DNA of 64,000 nt from NCBI GenBank assembly GCA_029706075.1, contig JAINUG010000070.1, positions 186,001 to 250,000 of the forward strand. The letters run 5' to 3'. The DNA is from Aldrovandia affinis (Eukaryota; Chordata; Actinopteri; Notacanthiformes; Halosauridae). Made by a program: the position numbers and the translations under genes. The notes beneath the pieces were generated by a model. The model saw nothing but the letters and a program-made list of their open reading frames with translations. It was not told where the DNA came from and did no database searches. Below, piece by piece: positions 48,801 to 59,357 of the stretch; the stretch's first letter is position 1, and every line of letters starts with the position of its first letter.

Positions 48801-50770
48801 ACCTAAGCATTGCCAACGCTGTGCTCTACCAACTGAGCCACAGAGAACCAATATATATATATATTTTTTGAGAATCTTCAGATTCACTTTTCTTTTTTTG
48901 TTTATGATTTTATCCCATTTTCTCCCAATTTGGTAGCCAATTACGCCCGCTATTTCCAAGTCAACCCCCCCCCCCCTCGTAATGTGAGTTAGCTGCCATA
49001 GCCCTGTGACTGGTAGTGACGAAGGCAAAGTATTGGGACTCGCCAGGCCGTCGACTGTAACCCGGTGTTACAGAGCCACTCCTGTGTGCAGCGAACATCC
49101 TGCTAGCTTCCCTCCCCCCTCCCTTGGGCGGACAGCCAATTGCCCCCGGTGGCACTTGCGGCCAGAGCCGAGTCTGGCGCGGCCGGTCGTCGTGGCCAGT
49201 GCTGAACGTTGTAACCACTGGGCCACGTGGGAGGCCACATATTCACTTTTAAGTGTTGTTAGTAGGTTGCAGCAATATTGACGGACATAGTTTTTTATTT
49301 AAGCAAGAAAGATGTGCCATACTTTGTTCAGTAAATTATGGCCAATTAGCCACAGTTTACAAAGTTCATAATAATGTTTCTCTTTTTCCCTGCTGTACCA
49401 AACCGCGACTTCAAAACCAAGGTACGTACCAAACCGAGATTGTTGTGTACTGTTACATCCCTATGTGTGGTATGTATGAGTGTGTATAGTTACAGTGTGT
49501 TTAGGTTTTCAGAATGCTGAACGTCACCGCAATGCCCAAAATGGCCCGCAGGGGTCCCTGCTCCGCCTCTGGTTTTCCGGATCTGGAGGAGCTGTGCATG
49601 GCGTCGTCCTCTGTGTCATTCTTTATGGACCATGACCTGAACACTCTGCTCCACGGCTCCCCCAACCTGCGTGTTTTAGACCTGCGTGGTTGCACCCGCA
49701 TCACCCCTGCTGCTCTCTCCATGCTGCCCTGTCCAGGTTTGTGTACTTCACACTTCAGATGGAAATGCTTTCGTTTTAGCACTGGGTACAGGTGGGAGTG
49801 CTTTATTTTTAGCCCTGGGTCCTGGGTTAACAGATGTCTATGTGACCAGAGATCTCCTCTAAGCTTTAAGATTTACCGCTGCATTCTCCCCACCGGACAT
49901 TATCACGATCATTGCTTAGTCACAAATATTGATGATTTACTTGGTGAATTTGCATATTTTATTGAGCTAATGCATTAACATGCTTAATTTGATTAAGTTG
50001 CATATATTTATGACTGAGCTGATAGATTCGAATGTTTTGATTGAGTTCATGAATTCATACAATTGGAATAGTTTTTTCATAGTTCCAATGACCTGGAAGG
50101 TAGGGGAAATAATTCACACAATGAGATCACATTGTAACCCTAAGATGATTGAAGCTCTGCTCTCGGACCACCACAGAGCTGGAGTGTCTGTACTGGGGGC
50201 TGTACTTCAGTAGCAACAGCATGCCATCATCCAAGAAAGGCATCCACCTGCTGACAGAGAAGTGGAGCCGCACCCTGCAGGAGCTGGACCTCAGTAGCCA
50301 GCCCTTCTCTGAGCAGGACTTGGAGGTTGCCATGGGGGACCTGGCCCACAGCGGCGGGGCAAAGAGACTGCGATCTCTAAATCTCAGCGGCACTAAGATA
50401 ACCTCAAATGCCCTCAGGTGCGTCCCACAGAATGAGCTCCTCCCTTCCCTTGTAATGCAGGCAACACTGACATGATGGCATTTTTAATTAATGTGATCTT
50501 TGTATGTATCGGTTTTTGGTTATTACAAAGGTTTATGATTTCCAAAAGGGCTCAGATGTATATAACCTAATGTAATGTGCTTTTCTCAATTAAACATTAA
50601 TAAAACATGAATATTAAAACCTTTTCATGGTGTTTTGCAGGTCACTTATAAGCCAGTGTTCAGGACTCAACTATTTAAATCTGTCATCCTGCCGGTATCT
50701 TCCCAGAGGACTGAAGAAGGTGTATCGTAGCCAGGAGGATATCCAGCAACTACTGGACAAATTACCATGA
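39867..50770 (+). CDS. fbxl6: F-box/LRR-repeat protein 6 (FBXL6)
   Basis: Nine coding exons: 39867-40417, 40670-40828, 44525-44588, 45008-45139, 46281-46388, 46474-46587, 49505-49736, 50177-50417 and 50641-50770. All join in frame at GT-AG sites to give 1731 nt and 576 residues. Order: acidic and lysine-rich N-terminus (residues 1-155, with [10 protein letters not shown] and [10 protein letters not shown], likely nuclear localisation), F-box ([14 protein letters not shown] through AARVCQLW, about 167-200), then leucine-rich repeats to the end ([49 protein letters not shown] and the terminal [13 protein letters not shown]). The F-box binds Skp1 and the LRRs select substrate in an SCF ubiquitin ligase. 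The human orthologue is about 539 aa. No frame damage. Introns 2 and 6 are enlarged by transposons. Confidence 0.96.
41236..41505 (+). repeat. tRNA-derived SINE (intron 2)
   Basis: GGTGGTCTAGCGGTTACAAT is an A-box-like start and TTGGGGTTCGACC a B-box-like element, typical of a Pol III SINE. A GC-rich body follows (GGCAATTGGCTGTCTGCCC). A related copy lies on the other strand at 48955-49235. Confidence 0.75.
41790..43098 (-). mobile_element. PIF/Harbinger element with Myb-like ORF (intron 2)
   Basis: Inverted ends GGCCGTATGTATCAAG (left) and, inverted, GGCCCGTATGTATCAAA (right). The flanks are CAG (41787-41789) and AAG (43099-43101), close to a CWG-type 3-bp duplication. Inside, the minus strand from 42441 encodes the Myb/SANT-like second protein of Harbinger elements: [21 protein letters not shown], then [14 protein letters not shown]. 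No transposase lies between these ends. Confidence 0.75.
42150..42441 (-). pseudogene. Harbinger Myb/SANT-like DNA-binding protein fragment
   Basis: About 85 residues from an ATG at 42441. The tryptophan/hydrophobic helices [11 protein letters not shown] and [14 protein letters not shown] fit the trihelix/Myb-like domain that Harbinger elements use for nuclear import and terminus binding, also seen in NAIF1/MSANTD host proteins. After about residue 95 the frame looks random, so the C-terminal part is missing. Confidence 0.7.
43105..43995 (-). pseudogene. Harbinger transposase N-terminal fragment, split by insertion
   Basis: Minus strand, two parts. 43992-43830 reads [20 protein letters not shown] then [19 protein letters not shown]. 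After a 579-base insertion, 43240-43125 reads [20 protein letters not shown] and [13 protein letters not shown]. Together they give the N-terminal and helix-turn-helix region of a PIF/Harbinger DDE transposase. The catalytic part is absent. It lies directly beside the Myb-carrying element. Confidence 0.75.
43241..43819. mobile_element. Insertion of unknown class in the Harbinger transposase
   Basis: The insert starts TGTCGTGGAAATTCTAC. TTTTCC occurs on both sides (43235-43240 and 43820-43825), consistent with a 5-6-bp duplication as made by LTR elements. The far end does not finish in CA, so a solo LTR is only a possibility. The 109-codon ORF inside resembles nothing known. Confidence 0.5.
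48245..48850 (-). repeat. tRNA SINE interrupted by an L2 insertion
   Basis: On the minus strand a SINE head (CTGTGGCTCAGTTGGTAGAG, B box GTGGGTTCAATTCCCAC, 48845-48775) is separated from its tail (ATGCATTCACTACTGTAAGT then GGATAAAAGCG, 48300-48250) by a plus-strand L2 of about 460 bases (48306-48769). The intact relative at 18728-18850 shows head and tail adjacent, so the L2 landed inside the SINE. Confidence 0.85.
48340..48765 (+). mobile_element. L2 LINE 3' fragment
   Basis: Encodes the last 65 residues of the L2 ORF (LRSASAGKL-like start, [29 protein letters not shown] and a stop at 48546-48548). The L2 3' UTR follows, ending GTAAGTCGCTCTGGATAAG and TGCTAAATGCTTAAAATG. Close identity to the L2 at 30 kb implies recent activity. 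Confidence 0.9.
48955..49235 (-). repeat. tRNA-derived SINE, second copy
   Basis: Minus-strand GGCCTCCCACGTGGCCCAG, TGGTTACAACGTTCAGCACT, GGCAATTGGCTGTCCGCCC and GGGAGGGAAGC follow the same order as in 41236-41400. This copy is more complete at its 3' side and includes a C-run at 48965-48976. Confidence 0.7.
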
Positions 50771-51087
50771 ACTGGATGAGTCCGAACTTAAAGATTCATA
50801 GTTTTAAATTCTCAAATTGTGTCTGTTTACTGTTTCTGTTTGATTAGGTCTTTCACAGTGCAGTAACTACAAGAAAGTAACAAGACACATGATTGGTCAA
50901 TTTTAAGTACATATAGCAACCAAATACTTAATTGTTTTCTAATCGACTTCACTTTTCTAAATCCTGCATTCCATGGGAAATTGTGTCAAGTACTGGTTAA
51001 ATGGATTATGTATGCATTTTTTATCTCTTTCCTGTATGTTTTAACTGTATAATACCCATGATTAGCCTATGTTACTTTTACCAAATA

Positions 51088-51093
51088 ATTAAA
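51088..51093 (+). terminator. fbxl6: FBXL6 polyadenylation signal (ATTAAA)
   Basis: ATTAAA lies 318 bases after the FBXL6 stop codon in an AT-rich 3' UTR with no AATAAA before it. The choice of site is inferred. Confidence 0.5.
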
Positions 51094-51884
51094 AACAAAT
51101 GAACAAAGAACGTTCAGGTTGACTTCTGTCAGTAGAACAAGAGGGCTCAGGTGGACTTAGTTAAAGGTAAATTCCACGCTGATATTAGGAGTTTTCAATG
51201 TATGGAACAGCTTGCCAGTTCCTGTAGTAGAGGCAGAGACACTTTGGGGTGTTGAAGTCCAGGCTTGATGCAGTGCTGGATATTCTCTAGACTAGACTAG
51301 AGAATACAGGCTTAATGCAGAGCTGGATATTCTAGAGACTAGAGAATATCCAGTAAATAACAACAATGGGCTGTTCTCTCCTCATTATGTATTCTTATGT
51401 TCTTATAAATATTGTATTACACTTATTACACAATTAGGATACTGAGAGGGAGAGAGGAGGACTATGACAACACATTTTGAGCTAGCCAAGTAACTAATGA
51501 GCACAGACTTTGGGTCATCTTTCAGTGCCCTCCCATTATCATGTCTAACTTAAACCATTGCAGGTTATAAAGTGCAAAACTTGATTATGCTACTAAGCAC
51601 ATGGCGTTTTCTAATCTTCTTGATTAACCCCATTTGCACTAGCATCTGGGTACCCACTAAGTGATAGGGATATTGTAGGGATGCTTAATGCTGCATTTCT
51701 GTTAAATCTGGGAATCCATCATATCCACAAAATCTGAGCTTGGGTGGCGATGTCACTGCAGTTCATTGGAAAGCATTGGTCAAATTTGTGGTGTAGACAC
51801 GGTACAGGTAAAACATTTACTTTAGAGACAAATCTAAAATGACATTGTCACACGTTGTCCAGAAACACTCCACTGCAATAGTGC
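51094..51884. other. Intergenic DNA between the convergent genes
   Basis: No gene was recognised. An imperfect tandem of AGACTAGAGAATA-type words lies at 51280-51350. Confidence 0.4.
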
Positions 51885-52300
51885 GAGTTCTCTTCACACC
51901 GAGGGAGAGAGGCGGACACTCTTCCAGTGCGCCCTCTCTCTCTCTTTCCCACACACAGGAAGCACCCTACTCAGTCACTTAATGAACACACACAAACTAC
52001 CCACTCACATTCTCACACACAACCAGGTAAGTGAATAATCACTTACCATTCACACCAATCAACACCAATTAAATACTGATAATTGGGACCTTTGGAACTA
52101 GAATTCCGGGTACCTGCCAGCAATCTCGCCAACTGTGAGATTGCCAAACCTGGCCCCGGAAAGTAAAACTGTTTCAAAGGTCCTCCACAGCAACACCGCG
52201 GCAAAAGAGAGGCAACCCTGCAACTCCCCTGCCACAGAGACCGACTCCCACCAGACATACTCCATAAAGGCTTAAATGGGTTTATGAAAAACAAGCTAAT
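51885..52300 (+). repeat. Dispersed repeat family R1, copy B (short)
   Basis: Shares with copies A and C the blocks TCCAGTGCGCCCTCTCTCTC, ACTCACATTCTCACACACAA with CCAGGTAAGTGAATAAT, GGGACCTTTGGAACTAGAAT with TCCGGG, and CTGGCCCCGGAAAGT. It lacks the roughly 300-base segment between the CA-rich and GGTAAGTG blocks that copies A and C keep. Confidence 0.75.
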
Positions 52301-53170
52301 TTACCAAACAAATCCTGGTTGCCCAACTACTGTACCACACCAGTAAATTAGTCAAGGGACCGGTTATCCATAGCAGCACAATATTAAAAGCATTATTTGG
52401 AACAGTATGCAGCCTACTGTACAAAACATTTTTTTGTGATCCTGCCACATTTCCATATTACTTGCATATTAAAGTGTTGATTTCAAAACGTCTTTTATAG
52501 CCGAAACCTATTGGTAATAAGTGTTGACATTAATATGAAGCACGGGTAGACTTCTTTTTAATTGCGATTTACTTACTTCAAAATGCAAGTCCTTTTTCAT
52601 TTTGGGTTTCCATTATTTTATCTGCCCCCTGTATGTGATCATTGTTGAGGGGTCCCTGCAGCGTGTGCTCACAAATACGTCATTTGGAATATTAATAATG
52701 GAATGTTCTCGTTCTGACACAGCGATCACATCTGATAATTTTAGATTTCTGTTATATGCACATTTTGCACTGATGAATAATAAAGGATTTTGCAACTCCA
52801 TTGGTCAATTCAACAGTTTATTGCAGATTATCAATATGCATGCAGCAAGCCAAGCACAACATAGAACACATACAGAACCAATTAACCCGTCTCAGTTTGA
52901 GATAACCTGTTTGTTTTCTGTCAGCGTTAACAGACTTGTACAATCATCTAATATAAGCATGTCCAAATTGAGCACATAAGAAATCTATATTGCTCAGAGA
53001 GAAGCAGCAGCTGTGCTAAGCTGAAAGCTATTTTATGGTTAACTACTTACGTTAAAAGAATGTTATGGCTGCTCCCGGAATAGTATAGAGCCTAGGCATC
53101 CATGCAGAGGATGAGATGCGATTCGAGATGTGATTAGCCTGTTGTTTTATTTTTATTTTACAGTGCGCAT
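52301..53170. other. Intergenic DNA
   Basis: No gene or known repeat was recognised. The 125-codon ORF at 52602-52979 has no family resemblance and no splice context. Confidence 0.4.
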
Positions 53171-53175
53171 GACTG

Positions 53176-53725
53176 AACCCTAACCCTAACCGTAACCCTA
53201 ACCCAATGTATGTCCCACTCGTCATACACCTCGTGGTGTTGGACGGGTATTTGGCCAAATAGCGAAGTTATGCTACCTTAGTTTAATATAGCTGGAACAC
53301 TAAATTAGATGTACATAAACTTAAGTAACATTAAAAATCACCGAATCTAACCTTGACCTTAACCGTAACCTTACCAGCAGAGGTTTTAACCATACCCTAA
53401 TTCCTAACCTTAATTCAGAGTGCTTCACCCTACCTTAATTCCTAACTCTAAGCGTAACCCTAACCCTGGCAGCAGAGGGCTTAACCCTACCCAAATTCCT
53501 AACCGTAACCCTAACCCTAATTCCTAACCATAATGACCAGCCCTAACATAACCGTAGTGTACTTGTGTTAGATTAGCAACTAAAATGGCTCATGCTCCCC
53601 TTGTTTTACACAGGAGGCTCCCTATTTTTCTCAGGGGGAAACCGGTGGAAAGCAGTTTCTTTCCTAAACCTAACCCTACCCCTACCCCTAACCCAAACCC
53701 TAACACCTAGACCTAATTATAACCC
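53176..53725. repeat. Degenerate telomere-like (CCCTAA)n patches
   Basis: Several short clusters of AACCCTAACC-type repeats occur at about 53176-53205, 53340-53400, 53450-53535 and 53665-53705. They are interspersed with AACCGTAACC, ATTCCTAACC and GGCAGCAGAGG words, the last one repeated. All have the same strand orientation. This is an interstitial, diverged telomere-like array rather than a chromosome end. Confidence 0.8.
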
Positions 53726-54587
53726 AAACTGTCAGTTATGATAGTCAATTTTGCGCATTTGACGTTGCGCGTACTTTCCATCTTTGTCCCCCCATGGGGG
53801 GCATCTAGCCTCTACTCTTCCGGAATGCTGTAAACAATCATAAATATGAACACAAAAAAAAGTATCAGTTTATAAGCCATTATGTTGACAGTGATTTGTG
53901 TGACACAGATGACAACGACAAATAGTAGGCTACCGGTAACTATGGTAGTGGCGATTAGGGATGTCTACTACCAAGCAAGGTTTGGCTGGTGTGGCTGTCT
54001 GGACTCCTGCTGAATAAATCCTTTGGTTGTAATATAAAATAGTTTTTTTCAATATGATGTAACCATCAACGGTAAATTACTAATCACGAGTTGAGGGAAT
54101 GTAAAAAAAAATGTCCAATCACAAAACATACCAGGGCAATCTTATTGAAAAAAGTATCTAATAATAATGATTGTATATAATAATGTATAATAAATTATTA
54201 TACAATTTCAATATGACAGATGTGTTACATAATAGGGAGCTGCACAAACCAACTCATATTTCCGATTTCAATGAAACGGTGTTCCATGAGTGCTAACTAT
54301 TTGAGAATGGAAAAATGCTAACTATTAAAGGAGTTTAGAAAAAGAAAGACCAACTTATTGCAGATTATGCAATAGTTTGAATATTTTATTTATAAGGTCT
54401 GATCAGAAGTGAAGCTTTCATTACAAAGTTCTGTAGGGACCTGTTTTTCTCCATTATTTATTTCCAAACAGCACCTTTTTTTATTTTTATTTTATAATTT
54501 AAAAATAGTTGAAATTGTTAAAAGTAATCTATATAAATGTTTGGTTGTTTTTTATTTTAAAATCACTAATATATATCTTAAAGTATC
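53726..54587. other. Intergenic DNA before the plakin gene 3' end
   Basis: AT-rich, with no gene recognised. The plakin 3' UTR, if longer than a few bases, lies here. Confidence 0.4.
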
Positions 54588-57500
54588 TTATTTATTCAGA
54601 GAGAGCAGGCTAAGGCCAGTTTCAGGATCTCTCACACACCTCTCCACAAGCTGCAAGTAGGTGAGATTCTCCTGAGTGTTGGGATCAAAAAAGCCTTTGG
54701 TGTCATCAGTGGGGTCTGAAAGAATCTGGTTCATTTCCTCATCAAAGTATCCTCGCTCGTATGCTACTTCCACAGGCACCCGATGACTATGTACTGGATC
54801 AATGATGCCTCCAGTGGCAATCTGTGCCTCCAGGAGGCGAATGCCATGATTCTTGACGATCAGATCCTTCTTCAAGGCCTGGAACAAGGAGATGGTGCTT
54901 TCTGTGTAGGGATCAGTATAGCCTGTGACCGCCCTCTCTGCCGACAGCAGTTTATTCTTCCACTCCACCCCGACTACACCTGCAGCTACTGCCTCTTCTA
55001 CAGTGAGCTTCCTGTTCTTTACCGGATCGATCATAAACCCAGTGGCAGCCTGCGCCTCTAGCAGAACAAGAGAAGTTCCAGGAGTCAAGAGCCCTTTGGA
55101 TTTTGCTTCAAAGATGCTCATGACCTGCTTGGTGGACTGCACGAATACACCTGCAATGCTGTTTGTACCCTGTAGGTAGTTACGCACCGAGTCCATTTTG
55201 CTTACGCTTTGGACCGTAACTTTCCCGGCACTGAGATCGTCATACAGTTTCTTATCAATGATTTTTGGACTGAAGCAGCTCATTAGCAGTTACGTCCTTC
55301 CTGATCCCATGGAAATTTGTGGTGCACTTTGTTTCAGTTGTTGTGGTTGATGTCTTCTGCTCAATTATTGTCAGTATGATCTCCATAAAGCGCTCGATTC
55401 TAATTTCCTTAGATGAATACTGCTGCACGAGCTCCCTCCTTTGTTCCTCAGTGATGTACTTAGAATAGACGAGTTCCCAAAGGGACACCACTCGTCCATG
55501 AAATTTCCCCCCTGCTGCAGTTGTGGTGGTGGATTTTAGCACGGTTTTTGTTTGTTCATCAATAAAGAAGTAGTTCTCTCCTTTTTGCACAATAACAAGT
55601 AAGCTAAGGCCAGTTTCAGGGTCTCTCACACACCTCTCCACAAGCTGCAAGTAGGTGAGATTCTCCTGAGTGTTGGGGTCAAAAAAGCCTTTGGTGTCAT
55701 CAGTGGGGTCTGAAAGAATCTGGTTCATTTCCTCATCAAAGTATCCTCGCTCGTATGCTACTTCCACAGGCACCCGATGACTATGTACTGGATCAATGAT
55801 GCCTCCAGTGGCAATCTGTGCCTCCAGGAGGCGAATGCCATGATTCTTGACGATCAGATCCTTCTTCAAGGCCTGGAACAAGGAGATGGTGCTTTCTGTG
55901 TAGGGATCAGTATAGCCTGTGACCGCCCTCTCTGCCGACAGCAGTTTATTCTTCCACTCCACCCCGACTACACCTGCAGCTACTGCCTCTTCTACAGTGA
56001 GCTTCCTGTTCTTTACCGGATCGATCATAAACCCAGTGGCAGCCTGCGCCTCTAGCAGAACAAGAGAAGTTCCAGGAGTCAAGAGCCCTTTGGATTTTGC
56101 TTCAAAGATGCTCATGACCTGCTTGGTGGACTGCACGAATACACCTGCAATGCTGTTTGTACCCTGTAGGTAGTTACGCACCGAGTCCATTTTGCTTACG
56201 CTTTGGACCGTAACTTTCCCGGCACTGAGATCGTCATACAGTTTCTTATCAATGATTTTGGACTGAAGCAGCTCATTAGCAGTTACGTCCTTCCTGATCC
56301 CATGGAAATTTGTGGTGCACTTTGTTTCAGTTGTTGTGGTTGATGTCTTCTGCTCAATTATTGTCAGTATGATCTCCATAAAGCGCTCGATTCTAATTTC
56401 CTTAGATGAATACTGCTGCACGAGCTCCCTCCTTTGTTCCTCAGTGATGTACTTAGAATAGACGAGTTCCCAAAGGGACACCACTCGTCCATGAAATTTC
56501 CCCCCTGCTGCAGTTGTGGTGGTGGATTTTAGCACGGTTTTTGTTTGTTCATCAATAAAGAAGTAGTTCTCTCCTTTTTGCACAATAACAAGTAAGCTAA
56601 GGCCAGTTTCAGGGTCTCTCACACACCTCTCCACAAGCTGCAAGTAGGTGAGATTCTCCTGAGTGTTGGGGTCAAAAAAGCCTTTGGTGTCATCAGTGGG
56701 GTCTGAAAGAATCTGGTTCATTTCCTCATCAAAGTATCCTCGCTCGTATGCTACTTCCACAGGCACCCGATGACTATGTACTGGATCAATGATGCCTCCA
56801 GTGGCAATCTGTGCCTCCAGGAGGCGAATGCCATGATTCTTGACGATCAGATCCTTCTTCAAGGCCTGGAACAAGGAGATGGTGCTTTCTGTGTAGGGAT
56901 CAGTATAGCCTGTGACCGCCCTCTCTGCCGACAGCAGTTTATTCTTCCACTCCACCCCGACTACACCTGCAGCTACTGCCTCTTCTACAGTGAGCTTCCT
57001 GTTCTTTACCGGATCGATCATAAACCCAGTGGCAGCCTGCGCCTCTAGCAGAACAAGAGAAGTTCCAGGAGTCAAGAGCCCTTTGATTTTGCTTCAAAGA
57101 TGCTCATGACCTGCTTGGTGGACTGCACGAATACACCTGCAATGCTGTTTGTACCCTGTAGGTAGTTACGCACCGAGTCCATTTTGCTTACGCTTTGGAC
57201 CGTAACTTTCCCGGCACTGAGATCGTCATACAGTTTCTTATCAATGATTTTGGACTGAAGCAGCTCATTAGCAGTTACGTCCTTCCTGATCCCATGGAAA
57301 TTTGTGGTGCACTTTGTTTCAGTTGTTGTGGTTGATGTCTTCTGCTCAATTATTGTCAGTATGATCTCCATAAAGCGCTCGATTCTAATTTCCTTAGATG
57401 AATACTGCTGCACGAGCTCCCTCTTTATTTCCTCAGTGATGTACTTGGAATAGACGAGTTCCCAAAGGGACACCACTCGTCCATGAAATTTCCCCCCTGC

Positions 57501-59342
57501 TGCAGTTGTGGTGGTGGATTTTAGCACGGTTTTTGTTTGTTCATCAATAAAGAAGTAGTTCTCTCCTTTTTGCACAATAACAAGTAAGCTAAGGCCAGTT
57601 TCAGGGTCTCTCACACACCTCTCCACAAGCTGCAAGTAGGTGAGATTCTCCTGAGTGTTGGGGTCAAAAAAAGCCTTTGGTGTCATCAGTGGGGTCTAAA
57701 AGAATCTGGTTCATTTCCTCATCAAAGTATCCTCGCTGGTATGCCACTTCCACAGGCACCCGATGACTATGTACTGGATCAATGATGCCTCCAGTGGCAA
57801 TCTGTGCTTCCAGGAGGCGAATGCCATGATTCTTGATGATCAGATCCTTCTTCATGGCCTGGAACAAGGAGATGGTGCTTTCTGTGTAGGGATCAGTATA
57901 GCCTGTAACTGCCCTCTCTGCCGACAGCAGTTTATTCTTCCACTCCACCCCGACTACACCTGCAGCTACTGCCTCTTCTACAGTGAGCTTCCTGTTCTTT
58001 ACCGGATCGATCATAAACCCAGTGGCAGCCTGCGCCTCTAGCAGAACAAGAGAAGTTCCAGGAGTCAAGAGCCCTTTGGATTTTGCTTCAAAGATGCTCA
58101 TGACCTGCTTGGTGGACTGCACGAATACACCTGCAATGCTGTTTGTACCCTGTAGGTAGTTACGCACCGAGTCCATTTTGCTTACGCTTTGGACCGTAAC
58201 TTTCCCGGCACTGAGATCGTCATACAGTTTCTTATCAATTATTTTGGACTGAAGCAGCTCATTAGCAGTTACGTCCTTCCTGATCCCATGGAAATGTGTG
58301 GTGCACTTTGTTTCAGTAGTTGCTGTTGTTGTGGTTGATGTCTTCTGCTCAATTATTGTCAGTATGATCTCCATAAAGCGCTCGATTCTAATTTCCCCAG
58401 ATAAATACTGCTGCACGAGCTCCCTCTTTTTTTCCTCAGTGATGTACTTGGAATAGACGAGTTCCCAAAGGGACACCACTCGTCCATGAAATTTTCCCCT
58501 GCTGCAGTTGTGGTGGTGGATTTTAGCACGGTTTTTGTTTGTTCATCAATAAAGAAGTAGTTCTCTCCTTTTTGCACAATAACAAGTAAGCTAAGGCCAG
58601 TTTCAGGGTCTCTCACACACCTCTCCACAAGCTGCAAGTAGGTGAGATTCTCCTGAGTGTTGGGGTCAAAAAAGCCTTTGGTGTCATCAGTGGGGTCTAA
58701 CAGAATCTGGTTCATTTCCTCATCAAAGTATCCTCGCTGGTATGCTACTTCCACAGGCACCCGATGACTATGTACTGGATCAATGATGCCTCCAGTGGCA
58801 ATCTGTGCTTCCAGGAGGCGAATGCCATGATCCTTGATGATCAGATCCTTCTTCATGGCCTGGAACAAGGAGATGGTGCTTTCTGTGTAGGGATCAGTAT
58901 AGCCTGTGACCGCCCTCTCTGCCGACAGCAGTTTATTCTTCCACTCCACCCCGACTACACCTGCAGCTACTGCCTCTTCTACAGTGAGCTTCCTGTTCTT
59001 TACTGGATCAATCATAAACCCAGTGGCAGCCTGCGCCTCTAGCAGAACAAGAGAAGTTCCTGGAGTCAAGAGCCCTTCGGATTTTGCTTCCCAGATGCTC
59101 ATGACCTGCTTGGTGGACTGCACAAATACACCTGCAATGCTGTTTGTACCCTGTAGGTAGTTACGCACCGAGTCCATTTTGCTTACACTTTGGACCGTAA
59201 CTTTCCCGGCACTGAGATCTTCATACAGTTTCTTATCAATGATTTTGGACTGAAGCAGCTCATTAGCAGTTACGTCCTTCCTGATCCCAAGGAAATTTGA
59301 GGTCTTATCCTCTTTTACCATGGGCTGACTGATTAAATCCAT
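54588..59342 (-). CDS. eppk1: Epiplakin/plectin-type plakin-repeat protein, five tandem units, four frameshifts
   Basis: One exon starting after an acceptor at 59355-59357. The ATG at 59342 is a possible start, but the frame is open to the acceptor (TGKN before M), so coding may continue from an upstream exon. Five units start with [14 protein letters not shown] near 59285, 58284, 57290, 56298 and 55305. Each has a linker, then a plakin-repeat domain: [85 protein letters not shown]. These closely follow human plectin/epiplakin repeats, which bind intermediate filaments. Epiplakin is the likely orthologue because it consists only of such near-identical repeats, but it is far longer (about 5,000 aa in human). 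The last unit ends SLLSLNK-stop. One-base indels near 58490, 57666, 57084 and 55264 break the frame. Confidence 0.88.
54591..54596 (-). terminator. AATAAA overlapping the plakin C-terminus
   Basis: The last two sense codons, AAT AAA, directly before the TAA stop spell a canonical polyadenylation hexamer. Use of this one would place the 3' end just after the stop; another signal farther downstream may be the real one. Confidence 0.35.
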
Positions 59343-59357
59343 GTTCTTTCCAGTCTG

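Larger units (their letters stand above)
47868..49462 (+). mobile_element. hAT remnant (intron 6), host to nested insertions
   Basis: Ends AGGTGTGTAACGGTACA and, inverted, GGGATGTAACAGTACACA. Flanks TATGTGTT and TATGTGTG form an 8-bp duplication with one mismatch. At 48034 an ATG opens [20 protein letters not shown], which I associate with the N-terminus of fish BED/hAT transposases. The frame is lost within 70 codons and the catalytic part is missing. A SINE split by an L2 (48245-48850) and a second SINE (48955-49235) lie inside. Confidence 0.75.

Noticed and set aside
48770-48845. A functional tRNA gene on the minus strand (B box GGTTCAATTCC)
   Set aside because: The same head occurs at 18728 with a SINE tail, and here the tail is found beyond an L2 insertion.
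49980-50213. ORF upstream of FBXL6 exon 8
   Set aside because: It covers intron DNA before the acceptor at 50176 and reads the exon in another frame.
54783-59160. Recurrent plus-strand ORFs of 84-92 codons across the plakin array (54783, 55777, 56770, 57763, 58764 and partners)
   Set aside because: They are antisense shadows that recur every 993 bases because the sense repeats recur; they follow the sense codon constraint and have no features of their own.
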